NCBI RefSeq assembly: GCF_022965805.1
Contig: NC_133101.1
Coordinates: 46,952,342-47,016,341 of the forward strand
Direction of reading: 5' to 3'
DNA from: Primulina eburnea
Taxonomy: Eukaryota; Streptophyta; Magnoliopsida; Lamiales; Gesneriaceae
DNA length: 64,000 bases
Shown: in pieces, positions 26,901 through 38,900 of the stretch
How the letters are laid out: each line of letters opens with the position of its first letter
Position numbering within the stretch: the stretch's first letter is position 1
Position numbers and translations under genes: made by a program
The notes under the pieces: generated by a model
Told to the model about the DNA's origin: nothing
What the model saw: the letters and a program-made list of their open reading frames with translations, nothing else
Databases searched by the model: none

Positions 26901-29900
26901 ATCATTTCACTTCTCCTTTTTGTTCCACCAAATCGTAGACCAAGGTTTAAAGAGCCTTTGATATATCCCAGTATCCATGTTACAGCTTGCCAATGTTGCT
27001 CACCTGGATTTGCCATAAATCTACTTAATAAACTAATAGAGTAAGCCAGATTAGGCCTTGTGCATATCATAGCAGTAGGCGCCCACAGTGCTTGCATATG
27101 GAATTGAATTCATGTACTCCCTTCCATTTTTATTTGTGGAGATTGAGACACTGACAACTTAAAATGATGAGCCAAGGGTCCTTTAACATGCTTGCATTCG
27201 GCCATATTGAATCTTTCTAACACTTTCTACAAGTACCTCTTTTGTCTCAGTGTCAAGATTCTTTCATCCATTCGGGAGCTTTACATCTTGGAGTTGCAGC
27301 CTTCAAGTGGAAATAATCTCCTTGAAGACCACATCTTGACTGATGAATGTTCTTTCATTTCCAGGCTCGATACACCTTAATTTATACCCCTTTACTGTAT
27401 CAGGGTATCCAAGAAAAACATATTTTAATGCCCTGCTTCGAGTTTCCCTTCTTTAATATGTGCATATGCTGCACATCTAAAGACTTTAAGGTGATCAAGG
27501 GATGGAGCTCTCCCAGAACATTTCTCCATTGAGGTTGTGTCCTGATGGTACTAGGGGTGCTGCGATTTATAAGGTAAGTTGTTGCCACAACTTCTGCCCA
27601 ATAAGATCTTGATAGGCTATACACCTCACTCTCTCAATCAATGTCTAGCTATTCCTTTGCTGTTACAGAACTCGCAAACTCCTTAGAACAGAATTCCAGA
27701 CCATTGCCTGTCCTAAGATACTTAAAATTTTTTTCTGTTTGGTTTCTTGTAGTATGAGCCATGATTTGAATCTAGCTAGTGCTTCATTCTTATGCTTGAG
27801 AGTGTATGTCCAGACTCTCCGAATGAACATAATCAAGGAGAGGTTGGGTCACATGCTTGACTTCAGAGAATCTGACCCTGGTAGATTTTCCCACAATACA
27901 GTCCTCACAGAACCCCAATTCAATTAGTTGTTCACTTCCAATGAGCCCTTGTTTGTGAAGTTCTTGTAGCCCTCTTTCACTTATGCATCCCAATCTGAGA
28001 TGCCAAAGTTTTTTGTAAGACTAATTTTCGTTAGTTACGGAGAGAGATCCCACAATGGTTTTAGCATCAAGTACAAACAACCCATTCACCCTAGTTCATT
28101 TGATTACAACCAGAGCACCTCTAGATACACTTATATGTCCATTTGAGGCATTAAAGTTGTATCCTAACCAATCCAATGTACATAATGAAATTAGGTTTCT
28201 TTTTAACTCATGAACATAAAGAACATCAGGTCATGATCTTTGAATTACATCAAACATCTCAAGTTTAATGGTTCCAATTCCTAGTATTCGACAGGTTCTG
28301 TTATTTCCAAGAATCACTTGCCCTCCACTAATTCCTGGAATGTTTCAAACCAAGATTTGTTTGGAGTCATGTGAAAGGAACACCCACTGCTGAGTGCCCA
28401 GTTCTGACCATCCTTTAGCTCTGAGATACACAACACCTTGGCACTCTCATATCCATCTTCTTCTACAGCTAACTCACACTGATCCTTAGACTTCCTTCAG
28501 TTTCTTTCTGTCCAAGCAGTCTTTCCTAAAGTGCCCAGGTTTATGAAAGTAGATTGATTTTGGCTTAGACTTGCTTCTTGATCTTTCCCTCACAGCCCTC
28601 TTTTCATTTCTGAACTCAGATCTCCCACGGATTAACAGACTTTCATCATTCATCTGCTCATGGTTTTCATTTAAGACATCTGTTTCTTTAGACTTTAACA
28701 CCCTCTGTCCATCATTCATTGTTTATGTGTCCCTAGCATATTTCATGGTTTCAACGAAGGCTGAGTAGACTTAGGAACAGAATTTGAAAGTATAACAACC
28801 TTATCTTCTACTTCAATCTGGATTCCAAGATTTTCCATATCAAGAATAAGCTTACTATATACATCAATATTATCCCTTATCGGCAGAGTTCCATCTTGAA
28901 TGCGAAAAACTTACTTTTTCAAGTAGATCCTGTCTTGAAGTTTTGACATGTAAAACTCCTCTAGTTTCTTCCATAGTCCAGCGGCTGTTGACTCTGAAGA
29001 TACTTGTCGCAAGACCTTATCATCCAGATCTAGAGTAAGCGTACTGAAGGCCATCTCCTTCATCTCGAACTTTTGTTCTTCATTCTGGGATACATTTAAG
29101 ATCTCCGAGAACCTTCGCAACTTTCTGCTGGACAATAATGGCATACATCCGCCTACTCCAAATCGCAAAGTCCCCTTTTCCTTCAAATCTCTCAACCTCG
29201 ACTTTGGCTGCCAATGATTCAATCTGATCTTGTTTAAACATGTCTGTGATGCCAGCTGTAGTGAATCAACAGTATGTTCTTCCAGAAATTGATTCAAAAA
29301 ACATGCAATTGTTTCTATGAAATTTGCGAGTAAAACCAGAAATATGTAAATCAAACAAATGTGCAAGGAATGAAAATCACACACACGATTTACGCGGTTC
29401 GATGGTAAATGATCTACATACACGGGAGAGCCAATATTATTATCAATCAATCCAAGACACGTGATAAACTCCTCACTGAACAATCACTCTTTGTATATCT
29501 AAGTGCAAGTATACACTCTTGGTTTGTTTCAGTGTGTATCTCTCAATCTGGTATTCTGAAGTAGAAGAAACTCCATTTCTGCAGAGCTCCACTGAATATA
29601 TATATATACATCTCTTGACATGACCGACTCTGCACCAATATTGATTTTGAATTTTGTTAATTGCCAACCAAGCCATATACCAGATAGATTAACAGAAACT
29701 AGCCGTTGAGTTGGTCTTTGGTCTTCCTTTCAGCCCTTGATTTATGCATGGATTGATAACACATGGTTCAAAACCCAATTAAGATATTGTATGAAAGTAC
29801 GATTTCTTATATTCTCGTTTAAGTTGAGAATTGGAGGAATAGCGGGAAAAGGCACCATTATTCTTTCCTCTGCCTTACTCCTTCATATTATTTTACTTAT

Positions 29901-32900
29901 TCCCCGTTTGTCTTATAATCTCTTGTCCATTAGCCACTTAACCCGTGACTTTGCCGTCGTGTCGGTTTTTTGTCATCTCATTGTGAGTTTCAAGTCGATC
30001 TCAAGGAAGATGATTGACAATGCTAGGAAAGACAGTGGATTGTACCTTTCAGACGCCCAAGTGGATTGTACCTTTTAGACGCCCACTCTATCTTTGGAAG
30101 GCAAGAAGCAAAGTTTTGTTTCAACTCTCTCACCACTAGAATGAAGTTATGTTATGGCCCTATCGGTTAAGACATCCAAATCTTAGTTATTTGAGATAAA
30201 GGTCAAAGGTACCAGAGATGGTTTTATCCAAAACAAAATTATGGTACAATTAAACGGGGAAGAGTTGGAGCTCGACATATCTGTGGAATCTTTCGACATT
30301 ATGGCTTATGAATCTTACGCCAAGCAAACTTACGCCCAAGTCGTGGTTAATGGGAAGAAGATGGCGGCGGGGTGGGGAAATTCCAACATCCAAAGGATCA
30401 ATAATGCAGAAGGACATACCACATCCTATCAAAACGATAAGCCGACCGAAGAGCAAAGAATTACGCATTCAACACCAGCACTATCAGGGAATCCCAGTAA
30501 AAAAATTGAAGGAGATCAGAAAATGGGAAGAAAGGTGGTAAAAATATTACAACGAGTTGCGCCAAAAAATATCGAAGATTTCAGACGAACCACAATATCT
30601 TCAGCAACCGACACAGCAACTGAGATCAGTGCCAAACATCAAGGCGACATTGCCACAACCAAAGTACTGCCTTCTCTCGGTTACACCTATCGCCGAAGAA
30701 ATAGAAGAGTTCACAAGGATGACGCGGCACTGACAGAAATAGAAGGAGATTACAAGGCGGATGACATGCTCACGGAGGAAGAGATCATGGAAGGGGATTT
30801 TGATGACCCCCAACATGAATGTTTCGATGATACATTTGCATCTTCAGATTCCGGGAGTCAGATATCGAATTACACGGATTCTTTGGAAGGCATTGACACA
30901 GAAGAATTAGACCTCCAGGGGCTGTTCTTTCAGTAGAATACAAAATAGGTCAACAAATCTCCACTTTCCCTAGGCAACACTTCACCTATAGTGGGCAAGG
31001 TACTTTCCAGGTTTCGACCATTGACTATTCCTCACTCACTCAAACTCCATTCTCTTCTTCCTGCGTCTTTTTGTACTTTCAGTTTGTATAGAGGGTTCTT
31101 AGGAGGGTTGTCAATAACTATTCATGACAAGTCGAGTTCCGAGAGCGAATTATCCAAGGGCAAGTCGGCGAAGATCACTCCTATTGTTGAAAAGAAAAGT
31201 GGGGGAGTCAACTCGGATTACAAAACAGTCAAGGAACTTAAAAAGCCACCGGCCAGCTTAAGCAGAGAACTTGATAGGCTGAAGTGGGGTATCAATTATG
31301 AGAAAGGTGCGACTTCCAAGGGTTCACAAAGGTTGTTATGAAGATTTGCTCGTGGAACATTAGAGGGAGAGGGTCGTCGAGAAGAAGGGAACTAGTTCGG
31401 ACGGTTATTCGCAAAGAAAATCCGGACATTGTTGTGATTCTAGAGACTAAGAGGAATGTAGTGGATCGCTGGTTCGTTGCAAGTATTTGGAAATCGAGAT
31501 TCGTGGAGTGGATCAGTTTGCCGGCAGAGGGGAGATCGGGTGGAATATTAGTAATGTGGGATCCTAGAGTAGTGGTTGTATGCGACAACTTGATTGGACA
31601 TTTTTCGGTATCTATTCAGATTAAGTTCAGTGATGAAATCAGGTGGTGGTTCACTGTTGTGTATGGTCCATGCAAGCCACGACAAAGAGAATTATTCTGG
31701 GATGAATTAGCTGGCCTGAACTCGATATGCGGAGAAGTGTGGTGTGTTGGAGGTGACTTTAATGTGGTTCGAAATTTGAGTGAGAAAATGAACAGCACAT
31801 CTTTAACCACAAGTATGCTTTGTTTCGACAACTTAATAGAGGAACTGGATCTTCACGATCCTCCTTTATTAAATGCAAGATTCACGTGGTCTAATTTCAG
31901 GGATATCCCAATATGTTGCAGATTAGACAGGTTTCTCATTTCAAGGGGGTGGAAGGACATCTTCACTTCTTTCAGACAAACAGTGCTTCCTAGAATCACT
32001 TCGGATCATCATCCCCTCATCATGGACACTATGAAAGTGAAATGGGGTCATGCACCTTTCAGATTCGAAAACGCTTGGCTGTCGCATCGCAATTTCAAAG
32101 AGTCGGTTAAAATATGGTGGAATTCGGGCGGAACTCAAGGGTGGGAGGGCTACAAATTCATGACAAAGCTCAAATACATCAAAAGAGAAGCAAAGAATTG
32201 GAATAATGAGGTCTTCGGAAATGTCAACGTCAAAATCACCGAGGTGCAGAATAGAATCTCAGAATTGGACGCAAAAGAGGCGCGGGGACAGTGGTCAGCA
32301 GATTTAAAAAATGAAAGAAGAGATGCTAGATGCGAGCTGGAAAGTTTAAACATCAGAAGTCTTCAAATTAAAAGTCAAAAGGCAAAAATAAAATGGCTCA
32401 AGGAGGGGGATCAAAACTCTAGTTTTTTCACTCATTACTGACAGGACGAAGGAATAGAGCAACGATTGAGAAGATGGAGTTGGAGGACGGCTCGGTGATA
32501 ACGGAAGAATTTGAGATCCAAAAACTCATTGTTGACTTCTACAAGAATCTGTATAGGACTTCAGAAGGGGAAGGATCGGGCATCGAAGATTTGGAGTGGT
32601 GCCCTTTAGCTTCGACAGAGGCAGAAAGATTGGAGGAGAATTTTTCGGAGGAAGAAATCAGGGCTGCGGTGTTCGAATGTGATGGATCCAAGGCTCCGGG
32701 ACCGGATGGTTTTACAATGGCTTTTTACCAGAAGAATTGGGACACAGTTAAACCGGATCTATTGAAAGTGTTCGCTGAATTTTTCGATGGAGGAATTATC
32801 AACGGAATCACGAATGAAACATATATTTGCCTTATCCCAAAGAAAAAAGAAGCGATGCGGATTAAAGATTTCAGACCTATTAGCCTCGTGACGAGCTTGT

Positions 32901-35900
32901 ACAAAATCATGGCAAAGGTACTGACAAATAGATTGAAGAAAGTAATGCACATCACAATAGCGCAAAACCAATGCGCTTTCATCAAAGGAAGACAGATAAC
33001 GGACTGTTGTCTAATTGCCAACGAAGTGGTGGAGGAGCATAGACGGAAAAAGAAGCAAGGGTGGGTCTTGAAAGTTGATTTCGAAAAAGCTTATGATAAT
33101 GTCGACTGGAGATATCTAGACTTTGTCCTTCTTAAGAAAGGGTTCGAGGAAAGGTGGAGAAAATGGATTAAGGGATGCATATCCAATGTCTCCTTCTCGG
33201 TCTTTATCAATGGAAGACCAAGGGGGAAGTTTAGAGGGGAAAGAGGACTCAGACAAGGAGATCCATTATCTCCTTTTCTATTCAACCTAGTGATTGATGG
33301 CTTAGGACGAATGATAGACAGGGCCAAAACGGACAACATTTTGAGCGGTCTAGTAGTTGGAAGGGAAAAAGTCGAAGTCTCTCACATACAATTCGCGGAC
33401 GACACTCTCTTCCTTGTGCAATCTGCCGATCATTTAAGGGAGGCGGTGGGGTTGCTAAATTTGTTTTGTGCGAATTCGGGGCTGAAAATCAATCTTGACA
33501 AACCAGCGATACTAGGCTTGAATCATTCTGATTTTGAGGTTGAGGAGATGGCGAAGGAACTCGGTTGCAGGCGAGAACAATGGCCTATTAAATATTTGGG
33601 GGCACCATTGGGAGGAAACCCATCGAAAATGGAATTTTGGGAACCCGTTGTTTCGAAATTGAGCAAAAAATTGGCTAATTGGAAGAAGTCATTCCTTTAA
33701 GAGGTGGTAGATTGACTTTGATCAAATCTGTGCTGAGCGCAATGCCAACATATTTCATGTCTCTTTTTAAGATGCCGTCTCGAGTGGCAAAATATTTGGA
33801 GAAATTGATGAGGGACTTCCTTTGGGATGGACCGGATGGGGAGAAGCACTGTCATGTGGTTGGATGGCAACAAGTTTGCAAGCCCTTAGCGAGAGGCGGA
33901 CTTGGCTTGCCTAATTTACGGTTGAGGAATTTGGCTCTATTAGGTAAATGGTGGTGGCGAAACTCAGTGGAAGACAAGCCTCTGTGGAAAAAGGTTGTGG
34001 GCAGCATATATGGGTTTCAACCGAATGGGTGTGATGTGAACCTTGCAAAGAATTCTACATTCAAAAGCCCGTGGAAGTTTATCTCTCGTGCTTACTCGAC
34101 TTGTCACCGGGGGGGAACTTTATGCGTTTCTGGGAGGATAGGTGGGTGGGTTTGGTGTCTTTTAAAGAGTGTTTTCCTAGTCTTTACCGTATTTCGTCCA
34201 CTGTAAACAAACCAATCAACCATTTTTATTCCACAGTTGAGTCTCAGGGACAGTCCATTTTTCAGTGGGATATAAGGTTTAGAAGGGATTTAAACAGTAC
34301 CGAGTTGGAGGAGTTCACTACTCTTTTAGGTGTCTTAGATACGGTTAGATTGTGTGTGGGTTCTGCGGATGTCAGGGTTTGGTTAGGAGATCCCTCTGGA
34401 GTCTTTTCGGTCTCATCTCTATATGACTCACTCACTCACACAAATTCTTTTAGTGTGTTCCTATACCATTACAATATCTGGAAAGTACCGATTCCACTAA
34501 AGGTTAAGGTGTTTTCTTGGATTGTCGCTTTGGGGAAATTACAGACCTGTGACGTAGTGCAAAAGCGGATGCCGGGACTTGTTGTGTCCCCACAGTGGTG
34601 TACCTTATGCAAGAAAAGTGACGAGACTCAAGACCATATTCTGTTACATTGCTCGTTCACGACGAGAATATGGGCACAAGTTATGCAACATATAGGATTC
34701 GAATGGGTTTTTCCAAGAAGATCGCAAGACATGTTAATCATCGAGCCGGGATTCATCAAGGGAAAGAGTATGACGAACTTTTGGTACTTAGTGGTGCATT
34801 GCACTTTTTGGTCTATTTGGATGGAACGCAACAGCAGAATTTTCAGGGAAGAGAACAAATCTTGCGAAGATATATGGGATAGTATCAGAGTCAGAGTGGC
34901 TACTTGGGCAATAATCAATCCTCAATTTCAGCACATCACATTATCAGAGTTAGCTAGGGACTGGAAGTTCATTTGTTAGTTTAATTTCCTAGCATATGAT
35001 GTATGTGGATTGCTCAACTGTGGATTGCTCATCCACTGTAACTGTAACAATCTTTATTATTTAATAAAATATTAATAGTTTCTCATCAAAAAAAAAAAAA
35101 TCAATAAAATTGTATTGATTTTCAGTGTGAATCTTGTGAACTAACTAAGCATCATCGATCCATAATCCCATCTCAGACTTTTAAAAAATTTGCACCTTTT
35201 TATTTAATTCACATTGATATTGGGAGTCTTTTTAGAATGACTAATTTGTCTGAAAAAAGTTGGTTTATAACTTTCATTGAATACAATACGAGAATAGCGT
35301 AGGTGTTTCTTTTGAAAGATAAGTCTGCAGGTGGACATGAATTTAAAAAAATATATATCACATGATTCACACACAATTTCAGACTCAAATAAAAATATTT
35401 TGAATTGATAACAGGAAAGAATGTTGTACCATGTATTAGGAGATCTTTTTGCATAAAAAGAATCATTCATCAAAGTTCTTGCCCTAATACACCTCAACAA
35501 AATGGAGTGGTTGAACGAAAGAATAGCGTCTCCTTGAGGATGCTCGGGCCTTATATTTTTTTGCTAAAGTACCAAAATACCTTTGGGAAGAGGCAATCTT
35601 GACCGCCACTTATTTAATTAATAGGCCAGAATTTTGAGCTTTCAAACTCAAATAAAAAAATTTCAGAAGCTTTTTCCAAATAATCGCCTCATCACCAATA
35701 TCACCCTCAAAAGTCTTGGCTGTGTAGCCTTCACAATTTTGCACAGTCAACATTCCATCCTAAGGCTTAAAAGTCAGAAGTGCATCTTTATTGATTATTC
35801 TACCAATCAAAAGGTCTATAAATGCTTCGAACTCGTCTCAAAAGAATGTTTATCTCAATGGATGTAACATTTTTCGAAAATCAAACCTGGTCCTCCTCTT

Positions 35901-38900
35901 CGGGAATATAAGGGTAAGGAAGATGATAAAGATGGAGAGTTCAATTTTGCCTTTGACAATGATGTTTCTATCCAGAATGCTATATGGCATACCAATTACT
36001 TAGTGGAAATGAGTGAGGAACAATTTGACGGTCATGTCTATACAATGAGAAAATGTGCACAAAGAGGTGGGGATTGTGTCCTACTACAAAACCATATGTC
36101 GGAACCAATTGTGTCAAATGATTTGTATCTTCACATTGCGAAAAGAAAAGGGTTAGGTCATTGTCAAACTTTGTGTCTTATAAAAAAATTTCACCCTCCT
36201 TTCGTGTCTTTTCTCTCAAAAAGATATTGTTAGTATTCCTAACAATGTATAGGAAGCTCTAAAGATAACTGAGTGGAAAGAAACTATTCTTGAGGAGAAG
36301 AGAGCTCTGGAGAAAGAACACTGCTTGGGACAAGGTTGACCTACCTCAAGAGAAATCCATTGTGGGATGTAAATGGTTCTTTAGAGCAAAATACAACTCT
36401 GATGGTTCTATGGAAAGATACAAAGCTTGGTTAGTTTCAAAAGGATTCATTCAGACGTATGGCATTAATTATTCAGAAACATTTTCTTCGATGGCGAAGC
36501 TTAACATAGTTCGAATCATATTATCTGTTGCTAATATTGATTGTCCACTGATCCAAGTAGATGTGAAGAATGTCTTTCTAAATAGAGACTTGGAAGAAGA
36601 AATATTTATAGAATGTCCTCCGGGTTTCATTGATGATTTTGGAACAAAAGTACGTACACCGAAAAAAATCTATCTATTGAATTAATCTCCCAAAGCATGG
36701 TTTCAAAGATTCACAAGATTTGTGAAAAAACTAGGGTACACTCAAGGATAATCTTATCATACTCTATTCACAAAGTGGTCAACAAACGAGAAGATTTCAG
36801 CATTGATTGTCCCTGTTGATGACATAATCCTGACAAGGGATGAGGCAGAGGAGTTGACAATATTAAAGTAAACTTAACCAAAGAGTTTGAGGTCAAAGAT
36901 TTGGGGCAATTGAAGTACTTTCATGTAATGGAGGTGGCGAGGTCAAATACAGGAATTATGTCTGGACATAATATTTTATCCTCTCTCCAATGCTAAGCTA
37001 ATATTTTCTATATTATGTCTGGACAATGAATCGTGTTTAAGTTGTGTTAATTGAGTTTAACAACTCATGGCTGCTTGCCTGGTGGAAATCCCTAGATCGG
37101 CTGATTAAATTCTTTTGTTGTTTGAATAACCAGTGCATTGTCAGGAACAACACGAAAATGCTTATACCAGTCACCAGCTAAAGAAAAATGCATCAACAGC
37201 TTGTGAGACTACAAACAATTGAAGCGGTAGGATACAAGATTAAGATTCCTGGTTCATCTAGACAAAAAAAAAAAGCAGAAAAAACCATTCTCCCATTTAT
37301 TATATACAAAATAATTAGAAGATATTACTCTGAGAAAAAGTAAAGGACTACACAGACTGCACCAGCGATTATGGGAAGAATCATAACAAATGAAACTATG
37401 GAATAAAGAGAGAGAAACCACTCTCCTTTCTACAGATAATGGCGCACTGTGAGTCAACTTTTCAGTGGGTTCTGCCAGAGGACTTAGTTTATCTATTATT
37501 TACGGTTTAACTTTAACGTGCAGAACCAATGGGAGATGTATGGCCCTACTTTTTCATCCACCGTTACATATTTGCAAAAGATTTTTGGCATTGTTCTCCC
37601 TTTTCTCATAAGCTATGATGGTACTAGTAGAAAAACATGTCTGTAACAGAGAATAAAAAATACCAGCTGTAGATATCTGTAACATCACCATATTCTGCAA
37701 AAAAACAAAAATGAAAAAAAACTCATAGTTATCTTTCATATTTAAGATAAGATAATCAAGCTAAATGAAGCCAAATGGCATTGCAGCCTAAAAATATAAA
37801 TGATACATGCATTAGTGCATAACTCACCTTTGATCTGCTGTTTGATGAATGCTTCTCCAATTTTAACAAATAAAGGATCAGAAGGATCTAGAAGGTAAGT
37901 ACAGCACCATCGTGGATTGCCATTAACAGTATTCCTGTGAGAAGAAAACAACTTTTACCGAAACCAAATCACTGGATTTTAAATGTCAGAAAAAAATCTG
38001 TTATCACATTTGATCCCCTCAACTTAAACACGTAGATCCGAATTGAAGGGCTTTAACTAAAGATTAAAAAATGTCATCAAGAAAATTGAATTTATATGCT
38101 TCAAAATCAGAGACATGGAGAGTGGAGAAGCACGGATATATTGTTTATTTTTCATGCATAACTCCAAAATTGTACTGACAAGAGGAGAGATAAATGTAAG
38201 CAGAAAAATAACTTAGAATTATTTTGATTAGCCTTGAAACTTACATCCATAAGACAAAGTCAAATGACTATAAATCTTATCCATTACTATGTATAGGTGA
38301 AAATATCTTGGAAGAATAAACTACGAAATAGTTCTTTCCAAATAACAAGAAAATCATCTAAGAAATACATCATGTTGTTAATAATGTCATAAACGAGACT
38401 GGAAATATTCTTGAGTCTACATTATATATAACTATATAATAATGACATAAACGAATTTGGAAATATTCTTGAATCTATATCATATATAGCTAGATAAACT
38501 ATCCGACATAATAGATAATTCACCAATACAATCATGAGATTCCCTTAAGAAGATACAAGAACATTAAGTTTTCGATTTAATAATAAAAGGAAAGATATGT
38601 GCTATTTCGTAACTATAAACACAGAAGTTAGGAAAAACGAATTATGTGTAGCTAAAGATATGAGTTATGTTATGTCTCGAAGCCTGCTTGAAATCTTTGT
38701 AAATCTTAGTTTAGACTATGACAAATCATGTCTTTATTAGTTCAAGATGTTAATCTAGTTCAATCCATGACTCCATAAACATAAACTGGTTTGAACCGCT
38801 ACATCATTCCCCAACTGAAAGTGAATAAGTTGAGTTCCTTGCTAGAGTCTTTGGAAAGGGTCAGGCTGGTTGACGAAGGTGTATGTATCAGGTTTGGAAT

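Larger units (their letters stand above)
20075..29761 (-). mobile_element. Minus-strand Ty1/copia element, itself carrying two nested elements
   Basis: LTRs are at 20075-20545 and 29257-29761 (TGTAGTGAATCAAC...GATTGATAACA), about 470 and 505 bp and clearly diverged. Between them lies copia gag-pol read leftward, interrupted by an Ale-type copia (20665-25606) and a TRIM (25655-26518). Removing both joins the RNase H tail [14 protein letters not shown]. No matching target duplication was found (AATTC left, CATGG right), and about 70 extra bp lie between the right LTR and the resumed host protease, so the boundary may be rearranged. Most of the RT is missing. Confidence 0.85.
30197..35100 (+). 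mobile_element. L1-type LINE, slightly 5'-truncated, with poly(A)
   Basis: ORF1 (to 30936) and ORF2 (31338-34979) are followed by a 3' UTR and poly(A) at 35088-35100. The relic's copia integrase resumes at 35101 (FQCESCEL). ORF1 reads open upstream of its first Met to 30197 with no start, so the 5' end is missing. No target duplication could be confirmed. Antisense to NAGLU. Confidence 0.92.
18632..37663 (-). other. NAGLU intron 9 (19.0 kb, nested transposons)
   Basis: The intron holds a copia relic, two further copias, a TRIM and a LINE. Outside these, 18632-18892 and about 37014-37663 show no recognised feature. Confidence 0.93.

Noticed and set aside
20915..29483. Separate short proteins (77-190 residues) within the intron-9 copias
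   Set aside because: They are fragments of single gag-pol polyproteins split by stops, frameshifts and nested elements.
30991..31341. 116-residue frame between the LINE ORFs as a third gene
   Set aside because: No recognisable domain, and it overlaps the ORF2 start; L1-type LINEs normally have two ORFs.
35000..35100. Target duplication for the large LINE
   Set aside because: Sequence after the poly(A) (TCAATAAAATTG) does not match the left junction near 30197; none could be supported.
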